Of a DNA stretch of 64,000 nt, positions 16,710-25,521 are shown one piece after another (positions within the stretch are counted from its first letter, which is position 1; each line of letters starts with the position of its first letter). Source of the DNA: Candidatus Bathyarchaeota archaeon. GTDB taxonomy: Archaea; Thermoproteota; Bathyarchaeia; Bathyarchaeales; Bathycorpusculaceae. The translations under genes and the position numbers were made by a program. Under the pieces are notes generated by a model. The model was not told the DNA's origin and did not search any database. It worked only from the letters and a program-made list of their open reading frames with translations. The stretch covers positions 49,671-113,670 of the forward strand of contig JAOZIA010000010.1 in the NCBI GenBank assembly GCA_026014585.1, in the 5' to 3' direction.

Positions 16710-17747
16710 ATGACCGGATTCAGCGGATGTTATACTGCATTAATGACACCCCTAACCAATAATAACCAAGTAGACTACGAAGGACTGCGCCGCCTAGTAG
16801 AATTTCAAGTAAAAGAAGGCGTAAGTGGCATACTTGCAGTTGGAACAACTGGCGAGAGCCCAACTCTTGACTGGAATGAACACAGCAAAGTTATCGAAAA
16901 AGTAAATGAGTACAGTGGTAGCAAAGCCATAACCATTGCGGGAACAGGAAGCAACTCAACACAGGAAGCCATCGAAGGCACCGCACACGCCTACGAACAC
17001 GGCATAACCAGTGTCCTGCTGGTTGACCCCTACTATAATGGACCAAGCTCAATGGAAATACGCAGAGAATACATTGAACCAATAGCCCGCCAATTCCCTG
17101 AAGTCCAAGTTATACCATACATCATCCCTGGAAGACCAGGAACTCAACTATTACCCCAAGACCTCGCCATTTTGCACAGTCAATATCCAAATGTACGCTG
17201 TGTAAAGGAGGCAACAGGAGACTTCAAGAACATGGAATTAATCAGGAAGTTTTGTGGCGAAAACTTTGATATCCTCTCAGGTGATGATGAAAAAACACTA
17301 ACTATGATGGTTTCACCCGACATTGCAGCAAGCGGCACAGTTTCAGTTACATCAAACATTGCCCCCCGTGCAGTTTCTAACATGACCCGTTATGCTCTTG
17401 ACGGTAACACCCAAGCCGCCAACAGCTTGGCATCAGCACTTCAGCCACTATTTGACATTGTAACCGTTAAGACCCAAGAGCAAACTCCTTATGGTCCAGT
17501 TACATGCAAAGCCCGCAACCCCTTACCTTACAAAACTTTAATGAACATTTTAGGTATGCCCTCTGGACCCTGCAGGCAACCCTTAGGCAAGATGGCTCGC
17601 AGCGGAATAGATGCTGTTGTAGCGGCTACAAGAAAGGTCTGGGAAACTAACCCTGCAATTCTTCAACCTGTAGCTGACTTCTTTGATGTTAACCTAAAGG
17701 ATAGGCTATATAACCCTGTTTATCTTGAAGGCTTATACTATGCTTAA
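16710..17747 (+). CDS. dapA: 4-hydroxy-tetrahydrodipicolinate synthase
   Basis: A 345-residue class I aldolase-fold enzyme condensing pyruvate with aspartate semialdehyde. Seen: AVGTTGESPTL (substrate loop), the proton-relay Tyr in PYIIPGRPGTQ and the Schiff-base Lys in CVKEATGD. ATG 16710 is chosen because GGAAGGA lies 7 bases upstream; the open frame begins at 16677. About 50 residues longer than typical DapA, the extra length being at the C-terminus (ILQPVADFFDV...). First gene of a complete DAP-lysine operon. Confidence 0.9.
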   Translation: MTGFSGCYTALMTPLTNNNQVDYEGLRRLVEFQVKEGVSGILAVGTTGESPTLDWNEHSKVIEKVNEYSGSKAITIAGTGSNSTQEAIEGTAHAYEHGITSVLLVDPYYNGPSSMEIRREYIEPIARQFPEVQVIPYIIPGRPGTQLLPQDLAILHSQYPNVRCVKEATGDFKNMELIRKFCGENFDILSGDDEKTLTMMVSPDIAASGTVSVTSNIAPRAVSNMTRYALDGNTQAANSLASALQPLFDIVTVKTQEQTPYGPVTCKARNPLPYKTLMNILGMPSGPCRQPLGKMARSGIDAVVAATRKVWETNPAILQPVADFFDVNLKDRLYNPVYLEGLYYA

Positions 17748-18531
17748 GTTGTGTGTTGCTGGCGTTGCTGGTCGAATGGGCCAGGCAATAATAGAGGAAG
17801 CCACTGCAAAGGGACACGTGATAGCTGGCGCTGTAGAATCTTCCTGTGCCTCCTGTGTAGGAAAAACTTTGCGGGAAGCCCGAATCTGCAACTCGGACAC
17901 CGTAATCCAAAGCTCAGACGATATTGCTCAAGCCGTTGAGCCCGCAGATGTTTACATAAGTTTCACCCTGCCAAATGCCGAATTAGTTAATGTTCCAATT
18001 GTCGCAGGCTTAGATAAACGAATAATCTTGGGCACTACAGGTTTTAGCTCTGCAGAAAACCAGCAGATAATTACTACTCTCTCTAAGGTTCCCTCAGTTT
18101 TCTCACCAAACTTTAGTGTAGGCGTCAATATCCTCTTCAAACTCGCCGAGCAACTGGGTGCTTTTCCAGCAGGCTACGATTTTAGTCTAAGCGAGATTCA
18201 TCACGCAGGCAAAAAAGACGCGCCAAGCGGAACCTCCAAGCACATAGAAGAAATCCTTACCAAGGCACGCGGTTACAAAAAGACTGTTTACGGCAGAGAA
18301 GGCACCAGCCCACGTCACCCTGACGAGCTTGAATCCGTCGCGTTACGCGCAGGGGGCGTCCCCGGAGTTCATGATGTTATCGTTGCTGGACCATACGAGA
18401 TGCTAAAGATTGAGCATACAGCGTTTTCAAGAAGCGTGTTTGCTCAGGGTGCGGTGGTTGCGGCAGAATGGATTAGCAGGCAAACTCAGCCTAAAGTGTA
18501 CAGTATGGCTGATGTTTTAGGTCTTTGCTAG
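17740..18531 (+). CDS. dapB: 4-hydroxy-tetrahydrodipicolinate reductase
   Basis: A 263-residue NAD(P)H-dependent reductase. The dinucleotide-binding loop is GVAGRMGQ at the N-terminus and the substrate/catalytic motif is IHHAGKKDAPSGTSKH, with the expected His pair and Lys. ATG 17740 lies within the end of dapA (8-base overlap), indicating coupling; the longer frame from 17725 is less likely. Confidence 0.95.
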   Translation: MLKLCVAGVAGRMGQAIIEEATAKGHVIAGAVESSCASCVGKTLREARICNSDTVIQSSDDIAQAVEPADVYISFTLPNAELVNVPIVAGLDKRIILGTTGFSSAENQQIITTLSKVPSVFSPNFSVGVNILFKLAEQLGAFPAGYDFSLSEIHHAGKKDAPSGTSKHIEEILTKARGYKKTVYGREGTSPRHPDELESVALRAGGVPGVHDVIVAGPYEMLKIEHTAFSRSVFAQGAVVAAEWISRQTQPKVYSMADVLGLC

Positions 18532-18609
18532 GTAAAAGCTATGAGTGCTGGTGTGTTAAAGTTTTTATCGAAGTATAGTAACTAAACTTGAGGCACGGAA
18601 TGATAAGCA

Positions 18610-19668
18610 ATGAGTAATAAGCGAAAAGTAGCCATTTTAGCCGCGACAGGAGCAGTAGGACAACGATTCATACAGCTACTGCAAGGGCACCCCTGGTTTG
18701 AAGTTAGCGTGCTAGCCGCATCAGACCGCTCCGCAGGCAAAACGTACGGCGACGCTGTCAATTGGCTAATGGAAACAGAACTGCCAAAAAACATCGCAGA
18801 AATGACAGTGGTAAACTCAGATGTTGCCTCAGTTGAAGAGGCAGGCGATGTGGACTTGGTTTTCTCCGCTTTACCAGGAGACTTGGCAGGTCCAGTTGAA
18901 GCACAATTTGGCGCGCTCTATCCAGTGTTTAGCAAGGCAAGCGCACACCGAATGGATAAAGATGTGCCCTTAATGATTCCCGAAGTTAACCCTGACCACG
19001 CTGAATTGGTTAAGCATCAGCAGAAGCTCCGCGGCTGGAAGGGTTTCATCGCAACTGACCCCAACTGCAGCACCATTCAAATGGCGATTTCACTAAAGCC
19101 TTTGATGCAGTTTGGTTTACAGCAGGTTATGGTTACCACAATGCAGGCGCTTAGCGGTGCAGGATACCCTGGTGTGGCGTCTTTGGATATTCTTGATAAT
19201 GTGGTTCCGTTCATTTCAGGTGAAGAAGCAAAGATGGAATCTGAATCCCTTAAAATCCTTGGAAACTGTAACGGCAAATTTGTGGAAAACGCAGATTTCA
19301 AGATTAGCGCAAGCTGCAACCGTGTCAACGTGAAGGATGGACACTTAGAATCTATATTCATCAAGACACAACAGGAGCCCTCAATGGAGGAACTTGAAGA
19401 AGCATTCGCCAAGTTCCAAGGTGAACCACAAAAACTCAAACTACCCAGCGCACCATTACAACCAATCATAGTTAAGCATGAAAAGAATCGTCCTCAACCC
19501 CGCTATGACCGCGATGCAGGCTGCGGCATGAGTGTTGTGGTCGGCAGAATCCGCAAGGACCCAATCATGACATTCAAGTATATGTGCCTTGGTCACAACA
19601 CTATCAGAGGCGCTGCAGGCGGCGGCATATTGAGTGCGGAGTTGTATGTTGCTAAAGGCTTAGCATAA
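18610..19668 (+). CDS. asd: Aspartate-semialdehyde dehydrogenase
   Basis: A 352-residue enzyme making aspartate semialdehyde for lysine, threonine and methionine. N-terminal NADP loop AATGAVGQRF; catalytic Cys in ATDPNCSTIQM; substrate-binding region SASCNRVNV. The family is the archaeal/fungal-type Asd. A 78-base gap separates it from dapB and contains GTTTTTATCG, so an internal promoter is possible. Confidence 0.95.
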   Translation: MSNKRKVAILAATGAVGQRFIQLLQGHPWFEVSVLAASDRSAGKTYGDAVNWLMETELPKNIAEMTVVNSDVASVEEAGDVDLVFSALPGDLAGPVEAQFGALYPVFSKASAHRMDKDVPLMIPEVNPDHAELVKHQQKLRGWKGFIATDPNCSTIQMAISLKPLMQFGLQQVMVTTMQALSGAGYPGVASLDILDNVVPFISGEEAKMESESLKILGNCNGKFVENADFKISASCNRVNVKDGHLESIFIKTQQEPSMEELEEAFAKFQGEPQKLKLPSAPLQPIIVKHEKNRPQPRYDRDAGCGMSVVVGRIRKDPIMTFKYMCLGHNTIRGAAGGGILSAELYVAKGLA

Positions 19669-19699
19669 CCTGTGCTTACGATTACATCTGGTGTTAATT

Positions 19700-20983
19700 A
19701 TGGTTAAAGGAAAACTACGTGAACCCCTCGAAAACCGCAAGGGTACCTTGTATTTTGACGGCAACTCAACTAAAGAGTTGGCTGAAAAATACGATACCCC
19801 ACTTTACTTGATTAGCGAGAAGCGTATACGCGAAAACTACAATCACCTCTACGAGGCATTAGTCAACGCCTACAAGCACGTGCGCATTTACTACGCATGC
19901 AAAGCAAACACAAACCTAGAAGTGTTAAAAATCTTGGAATCCTGCGGCGCCTACATTGACACTGTAAGTCCAGGTGAAGTTTTTATGGCGTTAACCAGCG
20001 GATTTACTCCCGAGCGCATCCTCTTTACTGGAACCAGCGTCCGCAATGATGAACTCAGGTTTCTGGCAGACGCAAAAGTAACTGTGAACGTGGATTCCCA
20101 ATCGGAACTTGAGCGGCTGCTAAAGATCGCTGTTCCACCAATTGTTTCAGTTAGAGTAAACCCTGAGGTTGGCGCTGGACACCACGACCACTGCATCACT
20201 GCAGGTCCCGAATCCAAGTTTGGCTTATGGGAAGATGACGTGGTTAAGGCTTATGCTACTGCTAAGAAGGCACGTGTGGAACGATTCGGTATTCACATGC
20301 ACATCGGCTCAGGCGTCTTAGACGTTGAACCCTACGTTTTAGCCGTTGAAAAACTGCTCAGCATCGCCAAGCGGGTGCACGAGGAGGTCGGCGTAGATTT
20401 TGAATTCATTGATATCGGCGGCGGAATCGGGGTTCCTTACAACCCAGACGAGAAGGAAGCGGATTTGGCGCAGTTTGCCTCAAAAGTAGTTGCCCTTTTC
20501 AAGAGCAAGATTAAGGAGTACAACCTTGGCAAGCCATTCCTCTGTGTAGAACCAGGCAGATTCCTTGTCTGCGACTCAAGCATCCTGCTGACAACGGTTA
20601 ACACTGTTAAGTCGACGCCTTCAAAGAAGTTTGTCGGCGTAGACGCAGGCTTTAACACGTTACTACGCCCCGCAATGTACGGTTCATATCATCACGTTTT
20701 GGTAGCTAACAAGCTGGGGCAAAAGGAAAAGGAAACCTACGACGTAGTGGGTCCAATCTGCGAATCAGGCGACGCCTTAGCCAAGAACCGCGCTCTCCCC
20801 GAAATTGAAGAAGGCGATTTGCTGGCGGTGCTTAATGCTGGCGCGTACGGGTTTAGCATGAGCAGTCAATACAACAGTCGCCCAAGAGCTGCAGAAGTAA
20901 TGATTCGAGCTGGCAAGCCCTTTGTTGTTCGCAATCGTGAGCAACTCAGCGATTTAACAGCATCACAACGCAACTTGGAGTAA
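19700..20983 (+). CDS. lysA: Diaminopimelate decarboxylase
   Basis: A 427-residue PLP-dependent alanine-racemase-fold decarboxylase giving lysine from meso-DAP. PLP lysine in YYACKANTNLE; FGIHMHIGSG; IDIGGGIGVPY; EPGRFLVCDSS; catalytic Cys in ICESGDALA. ATG 19700 (MVKGKL) is chosen over the GTG at 19691. It sits between asd and dapF in pathway-related order. Confidence 0.96.
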   Translation: MVKGKLREPLENRKGTLYFDGNSTKELAEKYDTPLYLISEKRIRENYNHLYEALVNAYKHVRIYYACKANTNLEVLKILESCGAYIDTVSPGEVFMALTSGFTPERILFTGTSVRNDELRFLADAKVTVNVDSQSELERLLKIAVPPIVSVRVNPEVGAGHHDHCITAGPESKFGLWEDDVVKAYATAKKARVERFGIHMHIGSGVLDVEPYVLAVEKLLSIAKRVHEEVGVDFEFIDIGGGIGVPYNPDEKEADLAQFASKVVALFKSKIKEYNLGKPFLCVEPGRFLVCDSSILLTTVNTVKSTPSKKFVGVDAGFNTLLRPAMYGSYHHVLVANKLGQKEKETYDVVGPICESGDALAKNRALPEIEEGDLLAVLNAGAYGFSMSSQYNSRPRAAEVMIRAGKPFVVRNREQLSDLTASQRNLE

Positions 20984-20989
20984 ATTACT

Positions 20990-21826
20990 ATGAAGTTCTG
21001 GAAAATGCATGGACTGGGTAACGATTACGTAGTAATTGACAACTGCAACCAAACCATTCCTGAAGCAAAGCTGGCTGGTTTAGCAAAGAAGCTCTGTGAC
21101 AGACGCTTTAGTGTCGGCGCTGATGGACTTTTGCTGGTTTTTCCATCTCAAACTGCAGATGTTAAGATGCGCATTTTCAACGCTGACGGTAGCGAGGCAG
21201 AAATGTGCGGCAACGGCATCCGCTGTTTCGCTAGATACTGCTTTGAAAACGGCATCGTTGACAAGAGCGAGTTTTCTGTGGAGACGCTGGCGGGAATTAA
21301 GCAGGTTTGGTTAACGCTGGATGCTGGTGAGGTGCAGCTTGTCCGCGTGGATATGGGTATGCCTAACTGGAATCGTAAGAGTTTGCCGATGCTTGGTGAG
21401 GGAACTTGTGTTAATGAGGATTTGCAAGTTGACAACACAAACTACAAAGTAACCTGCTTATCCATGGGTAATCCTCACTGTGTAACATTTGTAGATAACG
21501 TTTCAGAGTTTCCAGTCGAACAGGTTGGACCCTTAATTGAGAATCACAAGGTTTTTCCCAACCGTGCCAACGCAGGCTTTGCGCAGGTTATATCCAAAAG
21601 CGAGATGAAGGTGCGTGTTTGGGAGCGGGGCTGCGGAGAAACATTGGCGTGTGGCACTGGAACTTGCGCTGCTGTAGCTGCTGCTAACAGGCTTGGCTTG
21701 GTGAATACAAAGGTGACTGTGCATGTTCTTGGTGGCGATTTGCAGGTGGAGGTTGCTTCTGAGGGCTTATTTTTAAGTGGTGCTGCCCAGAAAGTTTACG
21801 AAGGAACACTATTTGGAGAACCATAA
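20990..21826 (+). CDS. dapF: Diaminopimelate epimerase
   Basis: A 278-residue cofactor-independent epimerase interconverting LL- and meso-DAP. The two catalytic Cys motifs are present: EMCGNGIRCFA and LACGTGTCAAV. N-terminal MHGLGNDYVVID is diagnostic. Six bases after lysA and two before dapL. Confidence 0.97.
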   Translation: MKFWKMHGLGNDYVVIDNCNQTIPEAKLAGLAKKLCDRRFSVGADGLLLVFPSQTADVKMRIFNADGSEAEMCGNGIRCFARYCFENGIVDKSEFSVETLAGIKQVWLTLDAGEVQLVRVDMGMPNWNRKSLPMLGEGTCVNEDLQVDNTNYKVTCLSMGNPHCVTFVDNVSEFPVEQVGPLIENHKVFPNRANAGFAQVISKSEMKVRVWERGCGETLACGTGTCAAVAAANRLGLVNTKVTVHVLGGDLQVEVASEGLFLSGAAQKVYEGTLFGEP

Positions 21827-21828
21827 AC

Positions 21829-22989
21829 ATGACCTTTGAGTATGCTGACAGAATAAAGCGGCTTCCGCCGTACCTATTTGCAGAAATAGAGAAAATCATT
21901 AACCAAAAGAAAGCTGCAGGCGTGGATTTGATTTCGCTTAGTATCGGTGACCCTGACCTTCCACCACCACAGTTTATCGTTGATGCCCTCAAGGAAGAAG
22001 TGGCTAATCTGAAAAATCACAATTACAGCTTCAGCCAAGGCGAGCCTGACTTCCGCGAGGCCATTTCAGAATGGTATAAGAGACGTTTTGGCGTGGATTT
22101 AGCTCATGACCAAGTTGTTGCACTCTTGGGTTCTAAGGAGGGCATCGCAAACATTGCTCGCGCATTTGTGAACCCTGGCGATAAGGTGTTGGTGCCTGAC
22201 CCGTCCTATCCAGTGTATGCTAACGGCAGCACAATTTTGTGTGATGGTGTTGCGTTTCCTATGCCTATGCTTGAAGCGGACGGGTTTAAGCCTGACTTCT
22301 CCAAAATAGACGCACAGGGTGCCAAGATGATGTTTCTTAACTATCCCAACAACCCCACAGCCGCCACCGTAGACAAAGCATTCCTCAAGGAAGCTGTGGA
22401 CTTCGCAAAAGACAACAACATAATCCTCTGCTACGACAACGCTTACTCTGAAATCAGCTACGACGGCTACAAAGCCCCTAGCATTATGGAAATTGACGGC
22501 GCAATGGATGTTGCAGTGGAGTTCAACTCGCTGTCAAAAACCTTTAACATGACAGGTGACCGCATCGCGTTTGCCGTGGGCAACAAAACGCTGGTTTCTG
22601 GTTTGGCTAAAGTGAAGTCACAGGTTGATTCTGGCCCGCCAGTTTACACGCAGAAAGTTGCAGTCAAAGCACTCGCAAGCTACGTAGGCAGTGAGCAGCC
22701 AGAGTTTCTGCGCAAAAACAACCAAATCATGCAAGAACGCCGAGACCTACTCGTAAAAACCCTCTGCGACATCGGTTACCCATGCGAAAAACCCAAAGCC
22801 ACCTTCTATGTTTGGGTAAACTGCAAAGGCGACTCCATGAAATTCGCCGCAAAACTGCTCGACGTGGGCGTGGCAGTGACTCCAGGCGTCGGATTTGGCA
22901 AGTACGGTGAAGGTTATGCGCGTATGACTTTTACGCAGCCTAAAGAACGCATAGTGGAAGCTTGCAATAGAATCGCAAGTGCCTTCTAA
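21829..22989 (+). CDS. dapL: LL-diaminopimelate aminotransferase
   Basis: A 386-residue fold-type I PLP aminotransferase that converts tetrahydrodipicolinate directly to LL-DAP. Seen: ISLSIGDPDLPPP, YSFSQGEPDFREAI, FLNYPNNPTAA and the PLP Lys in SLSKTFNMTGDR. Its presence with dapA, dapB and dapF, and the absence of dapD/dapE nearby, points to the DapL variant of lysine synthesis. Its stop overlaps the converging zinc-ribbon gene by four bases. Confidence 0.93.
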   Translation: MTFEYADRIKRLPPYLFAEIEKIINQKKAAGVDLISLSIGDPDLPPPQFIVDALKEEVANLKNHNYSFSQGEPDFREAISEWYKRRFGVDLAHDQVVALLGSKEGIANIARAFVNPGDKVLVPDPSYPVYANGSTILCDGVAFPMPMLEADGFKPDFSKIDAQGAKMMFLNYPNNPTAATVDKAFLKEAVDFAKDNNIILCYDNAYSEISYDGYKAPSIMEIDGAMDVAVEFNSLSKTFNMTGDRIAFAVGNKTLVSGLAKVKSQVDSGPPVYTQKVAVKALASYVGSEQPEFLRKNNQIMQERRDLLVKTLCDIGYPCEKPKATFYVWVNCKGDSMKFAAKLLDVGVAVTPGVGFGKYGEGYARMTFTQPKERIVEACNRIASAF

Positions 22990-23195
22990 CTCTTATTTTT
23001 TGTTTTCCATTCTTCTTGGAGTTTCTCGGCTAAGTTGCCGTCTTCTAAAATGAACGCTCCGCGGTATCCGCAGTTTCTGCAGTCCCATGTTGACCAGAAT
23101 TGGGGCATGCCTTGAGCCCAGAAGATGTCAGTTGAGCCGCATTTTGGGCAGAACTTTGATGGAGCGGTTTTCTTTTTTTCTTTTTTGTCTGTCAA
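22986..23195 (-). CDS. Small zinc-ribbon protein
   Basis: A 69-residue protein with two CXXC knuckles (FCPKCGSTDIFWAQ and WDCRNCGYRG), a Lys-rich N-terminus and a charged C-terminal helix. A compact rubredoxin-like zinc ribbon is predicted, possibly binding nucleic acid or protein. Converges on dapL; its own TATA box is at 23229-23236. Function unknown. Confidence 0.75.
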   Translation of the reverse strand: MTDKKEKKKTAPSKFCPKCGSTDIFWAQGMPQFWSTWDCRNCGYRGAFILEDGNLAEKLQEEWKTKNKS

Positions 23196-23228
23196 GTTAT
23201 TTTCCCGCTTTCTGCTTAGTGGTTATGG

Positions 23229-23236
23229 TATAAAAT
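23229..23236 (-). promoter_or_regulatory. TATA box for the zinc-ribbon gene at 23195
   Basis: On the minus strand ATTTTATA lies 34-41 bases ahead of the ATG, predicting a start of transcription near 23208 and a short leader. Confidence 0.5.
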
Positions 23237-23265
23237 ATTTTTTTATTGTCAAGGAGGCTATTAGT

Positions 23266-23317
23266 GACCTACCCCTCTATGGTTTCTGCAATGAGTTTCT
23301 ATTTGGAGCCTAATAGG
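23266..23317 (+). repeat. Dispersed intergenic repeat, copy B (3' module inverted)
   Basis: Matches copies A and D from GACC through CCCTCTATGGTTTCTGCAATG. The final 18-base module reads CTATTTGGAGCCTAATAG, close to the reverse complement of the CTAATAGGCTCCAAATAG seen in the other copies. Another GGAGGCTATTAG fragment lies just before it. It lies between the 3' end of the GT4 gene and the promoter of the zinc-ribbon gene; the rest of this interval (23196-23357) is non-coding. Confidence 0.75.
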
Positions 23318-23357
23318 AATGTTGCGTGTTTAGTTGCTGAAATAACTGAAGAGCAGA

Positions 23358-24572
23358 TTAGTGGCTTCTTTGTGCCCAGAAACTCTTAGAGTAATCATCC
23401 AGCACGTTTTCGTAGATGTGTTTGGTTTGTTGGGCAATTTTTTCCCAATCATACTTGTCCAAGATTTTTTGGTAAGCGTTTTTTCGCAGTTTGTTGCTGT
23501 AGGCTGGGTCGAGCAGGATTTTGGTTATGCCCCATGCTAAGGATTCAGGGTTATTTGGGTAAACTTTTATGCCTGTAACGTCGTGGTCAACGATTTCGGA
23601 TAAGCCGCCCGTGTCAGACACGACGATGGTGCTTTTAGCTGCCATAGCTTCCAATGCGACAATGCCAAAGGGTTCAAACAGTGAAGGCACCACAGAAACA
23701 TCCGCAGTTTTTTGTAGTCTCTGAAGTGTCTGTTCATCCATAAAGCCCTCAAACATTACTTTATGCTCTAAGCCCATGCTGCGTACGATGTTTAGGAGTT
23801 GTTCTTTCATGTAGCCACTGCCTACGATGATGAATTTGGCGTTGACTTTTTCTAGGATTTTTGGAACTGCATTGATTAGGATGTGGATGCCTTTTTCGTA
23901 GACTAGTCTGCCCACGAAAAGCACAATTTTTTCTTCGGGCAGTGCAAATTTGGCGCGGAACTCTTTGTCGGGTTGTATTTGCGCGTATGTGTTGCTGTTT
24001 ACTCCGTTGGGTACCATAACCAGTTTGTCATTGGGGAGCCCAAATGCCCATCGGACATGGTTAATCATGTAATCGCTGCAGCAGATGACTTTCCATGCTT
24101 CATAGGTTAGCCATGCTTCGGTTTCGTGTATCATCTTTTCTGTGTTGTTGTGTGTGCCGTCGCGTCTGCCAATCTCGGTTGAATGCATCGTAACCAAAAG
24201 GGGCTTTCTAAAGACATGTTTAAGCCCGATACCTGCATCTGCCACAAGCCAATCGTGAGCGTGAATAACATCGATTTGTCCATCAAGCTTTTTGATTAGG
24301 GCAGCGGTTTCTTTTTGCATGTTTAGATTCATTAGGTAGACCCATGTGGCAAAGTCTGGCGCGGGATTCTTGTAGGAATCTATGCGGTAAACTTCTACGC
24401 CGTCGATGACTTCATGGTCTGGGGCATCTGGGAAATCGCAGGTTACAACGTAAACTTTTACTCCTTGCTTTGCGAGACTTTTTGAGAGGAAATAGACGTG
24501 GGGTGAAATGCCGCCGATAACTCTTGGGGGAAACTCCCAGCTAAGCATCAAAACAGACAAGGTATCTTTCAT
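23358..24572 (-). CDS. GT4/GT5-like glycosyltransferase (glycogen synthase-like)
   Basis: A 404-residue complete GT-B protein. N-terminal LSWEFPPRVIGGISPHVYFL and IHAHDWLVADAGI resemble archaeal glycogen/starch synthases. The C-terminal half has FVGRLVYEKGIHILINA and the EX7E motif EPFGIVALEAM. It shares an operon with a half-length GT, a winged-helix protein and a GH57 enzyme, so alpha-glucan synthesis or turnover is the likely role. Overlaps the upstream half-GT by four bases. Confidence 0.85.
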   Translation of the reverse strand: MKDTLSVLMLSWEFPPRVIGGISPHVYFLSKSLAKQGVKVYVVTCDFPDAPDHEVIDGVEVYRIDSYKNPAPDFATWVYLMNLNMQKETAALIKKLDGQIDVIHAHDWLVADAGIGLKHVFRKPLLVTMHSTEIGRRDGTHNNTEKMIHETEAWLTYEAWKVICCSDYMINHVRWAFGLPNDKLVMVPNGVNSNTYAQIQPDKEFRAKFALPEEKIVLFVGRLVYEKGIHILINAVPKILEKVNAKFIIVGSGYMKEQLLNIVRSMGLEHKVMFEGFMDEQTLQRLQKTADVSVVPSLFEPFGIVALEAMAAKSTIVVSDTGGLSEIVDHDVTGIKVYPNNPESLAWGITKILLDPAYSNKLRKNAYQKILDKYDWEKIAQQTKHIYENVLDDYSKSFWAQRSH

Positions 24573-25198
24573 TGTTTGTTCTCCCCTGAAACGTTTCGAT
24601 ATATTCTTAGAACAGATTTTATCCAGCCGTTATGAGTGGTGGATATGACCTTAATTTTTTCTTTGGGAACCTGATAGATGCGTATGATTTCGTTTTTCAT
24701 CCATTCTGTGCGCACGCAGATTTGGTTTGCTTCATAAAAGCCCAACCACTCGATGCTTTTGATTGCCATGTTATATGGCGTGTTGCTTGTGGAACGATGA
24801 TCCTCTAGGCTTTCTACTGAGTAAATAAACGGTATTCCTAACCCATTCTTTAGGGTGACAGCGGCTGGAATAAAATGCCAATCATAAACATCAATTAAAT
24901 CAATTTGCTTATTTGCTTCATAGTAAATGTTTGATGCAGCCCGCTCCACTTCTTGGTTTAGGGTTAGAACCCAAGTTAAAACGCCTGAATGCGTGTGTAC
25001 AGGGTTTGCTACGCGGGTGGTTTTTACTCCTGTGGGTTCCTCAACGGTTCCCGTTCTAGAATCATGATAGGTCACTACAGAAGTGCCTACTTTGTTTTTT
25101 GCCAGAGCCGAGGCTAAGTTGCTGGTGTACTCGGCAAGTTTACCTACCATTCTTGGGGGATATTCCCAGGAAAAAAGTATAACGTGCATCATTGTCAC
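24569..25198 (-). CDS. N-terminal-half glycosyltransferase-like protein
   Basis: A 209-residue protein similar to only the N-terminal (acceptor) Rossmann domain of GT4/GT5 glycosyltransferases: FSWEYPPRMVGKLAEYTSNLA and IDVYDWHFIPAAVTLKNGLG mirror the start of the next gene. It has no nucleotide-sugar-binding C-terminal domain and no EX7E motif. It ends cleanly with a four-base overlap into the full-length GT, and no leftover C-terminal half is present, so it does not look like a recent frameshift. It may act as a partner or acceptor-binding subunit of the downstream GT; that is inference. Confidence 0.7.
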   Translation of the reverse strand: MTMMHVILFSWEYPPRMVGKLAEYTSNLASALAKNKVGTSVVTYHDSRTGTVEEPTGVKTTRVANPVHTHSGVLTWVLTLNQEVERAASNIYYEANKQIDLIDVYDWHFIPAAVTLKNGLGIPFIYSVESLEDHRSTSNTPYNMAIKSIEWLGFYEANQICVRTEWMKNEIIRIYQVPKEKIKVISTTHNGWIKSVLRIYRNVSGENKQ

Positions 25199-25205
25199 TT
25201 TGATT

Positions 25206-25457
25206 TTACGTGAACAGTGAGCAAACCTTGATTATTCCTCTTCCATTAAGATAGTACCTTTTTTTGCCTTCGTTATCATAGAAACTTTCAGCGAAGCCTT
25301 CGTTTTTGTACTTGTCTAAGATGTGTTCTATTTCTTGTGGGTCTTTCTGCAAAAGCCTTGCCACTTCGTCGCCTCTTCGAGCCAAATCAGCAGCGGTGGC
25401 ACAAAGATTGTGAAGGGTCTGTAGGACTTTATCGGGGAAAGGAAGTTCTTCTCTCAT
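25206..25457 (-). CDS. Small winged-helix protein
   Basis: An 83-residue predicted winged helix: LPFPDKVLQTLHNLC, EVARLLQKDPQEIEHIL (recognition helix region) and the wing SFYDNEGKKRYYLNGRGII. ATG 25457 is chosen because GAGG lies nine bases upstream; a GTG at 25475 is the alternative. It lies between the GH57 and GT genes and may regulate them. Confidence 0.65.
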   Translation of the reverse strand: MREELPFPDKVLQTLHNLCATAADLARRGDEVARLLQKDPQEIEHILDKYKNEGFAESFYDNEGKKRYYLNGRGIIKVCSLFT

Positions 25458-25521
25458 GATAAAACCTCTTGACACACAACAATAATTCGGGTTTCCTTTA
25501 TAAAGACATTTGCGCTTGCTA

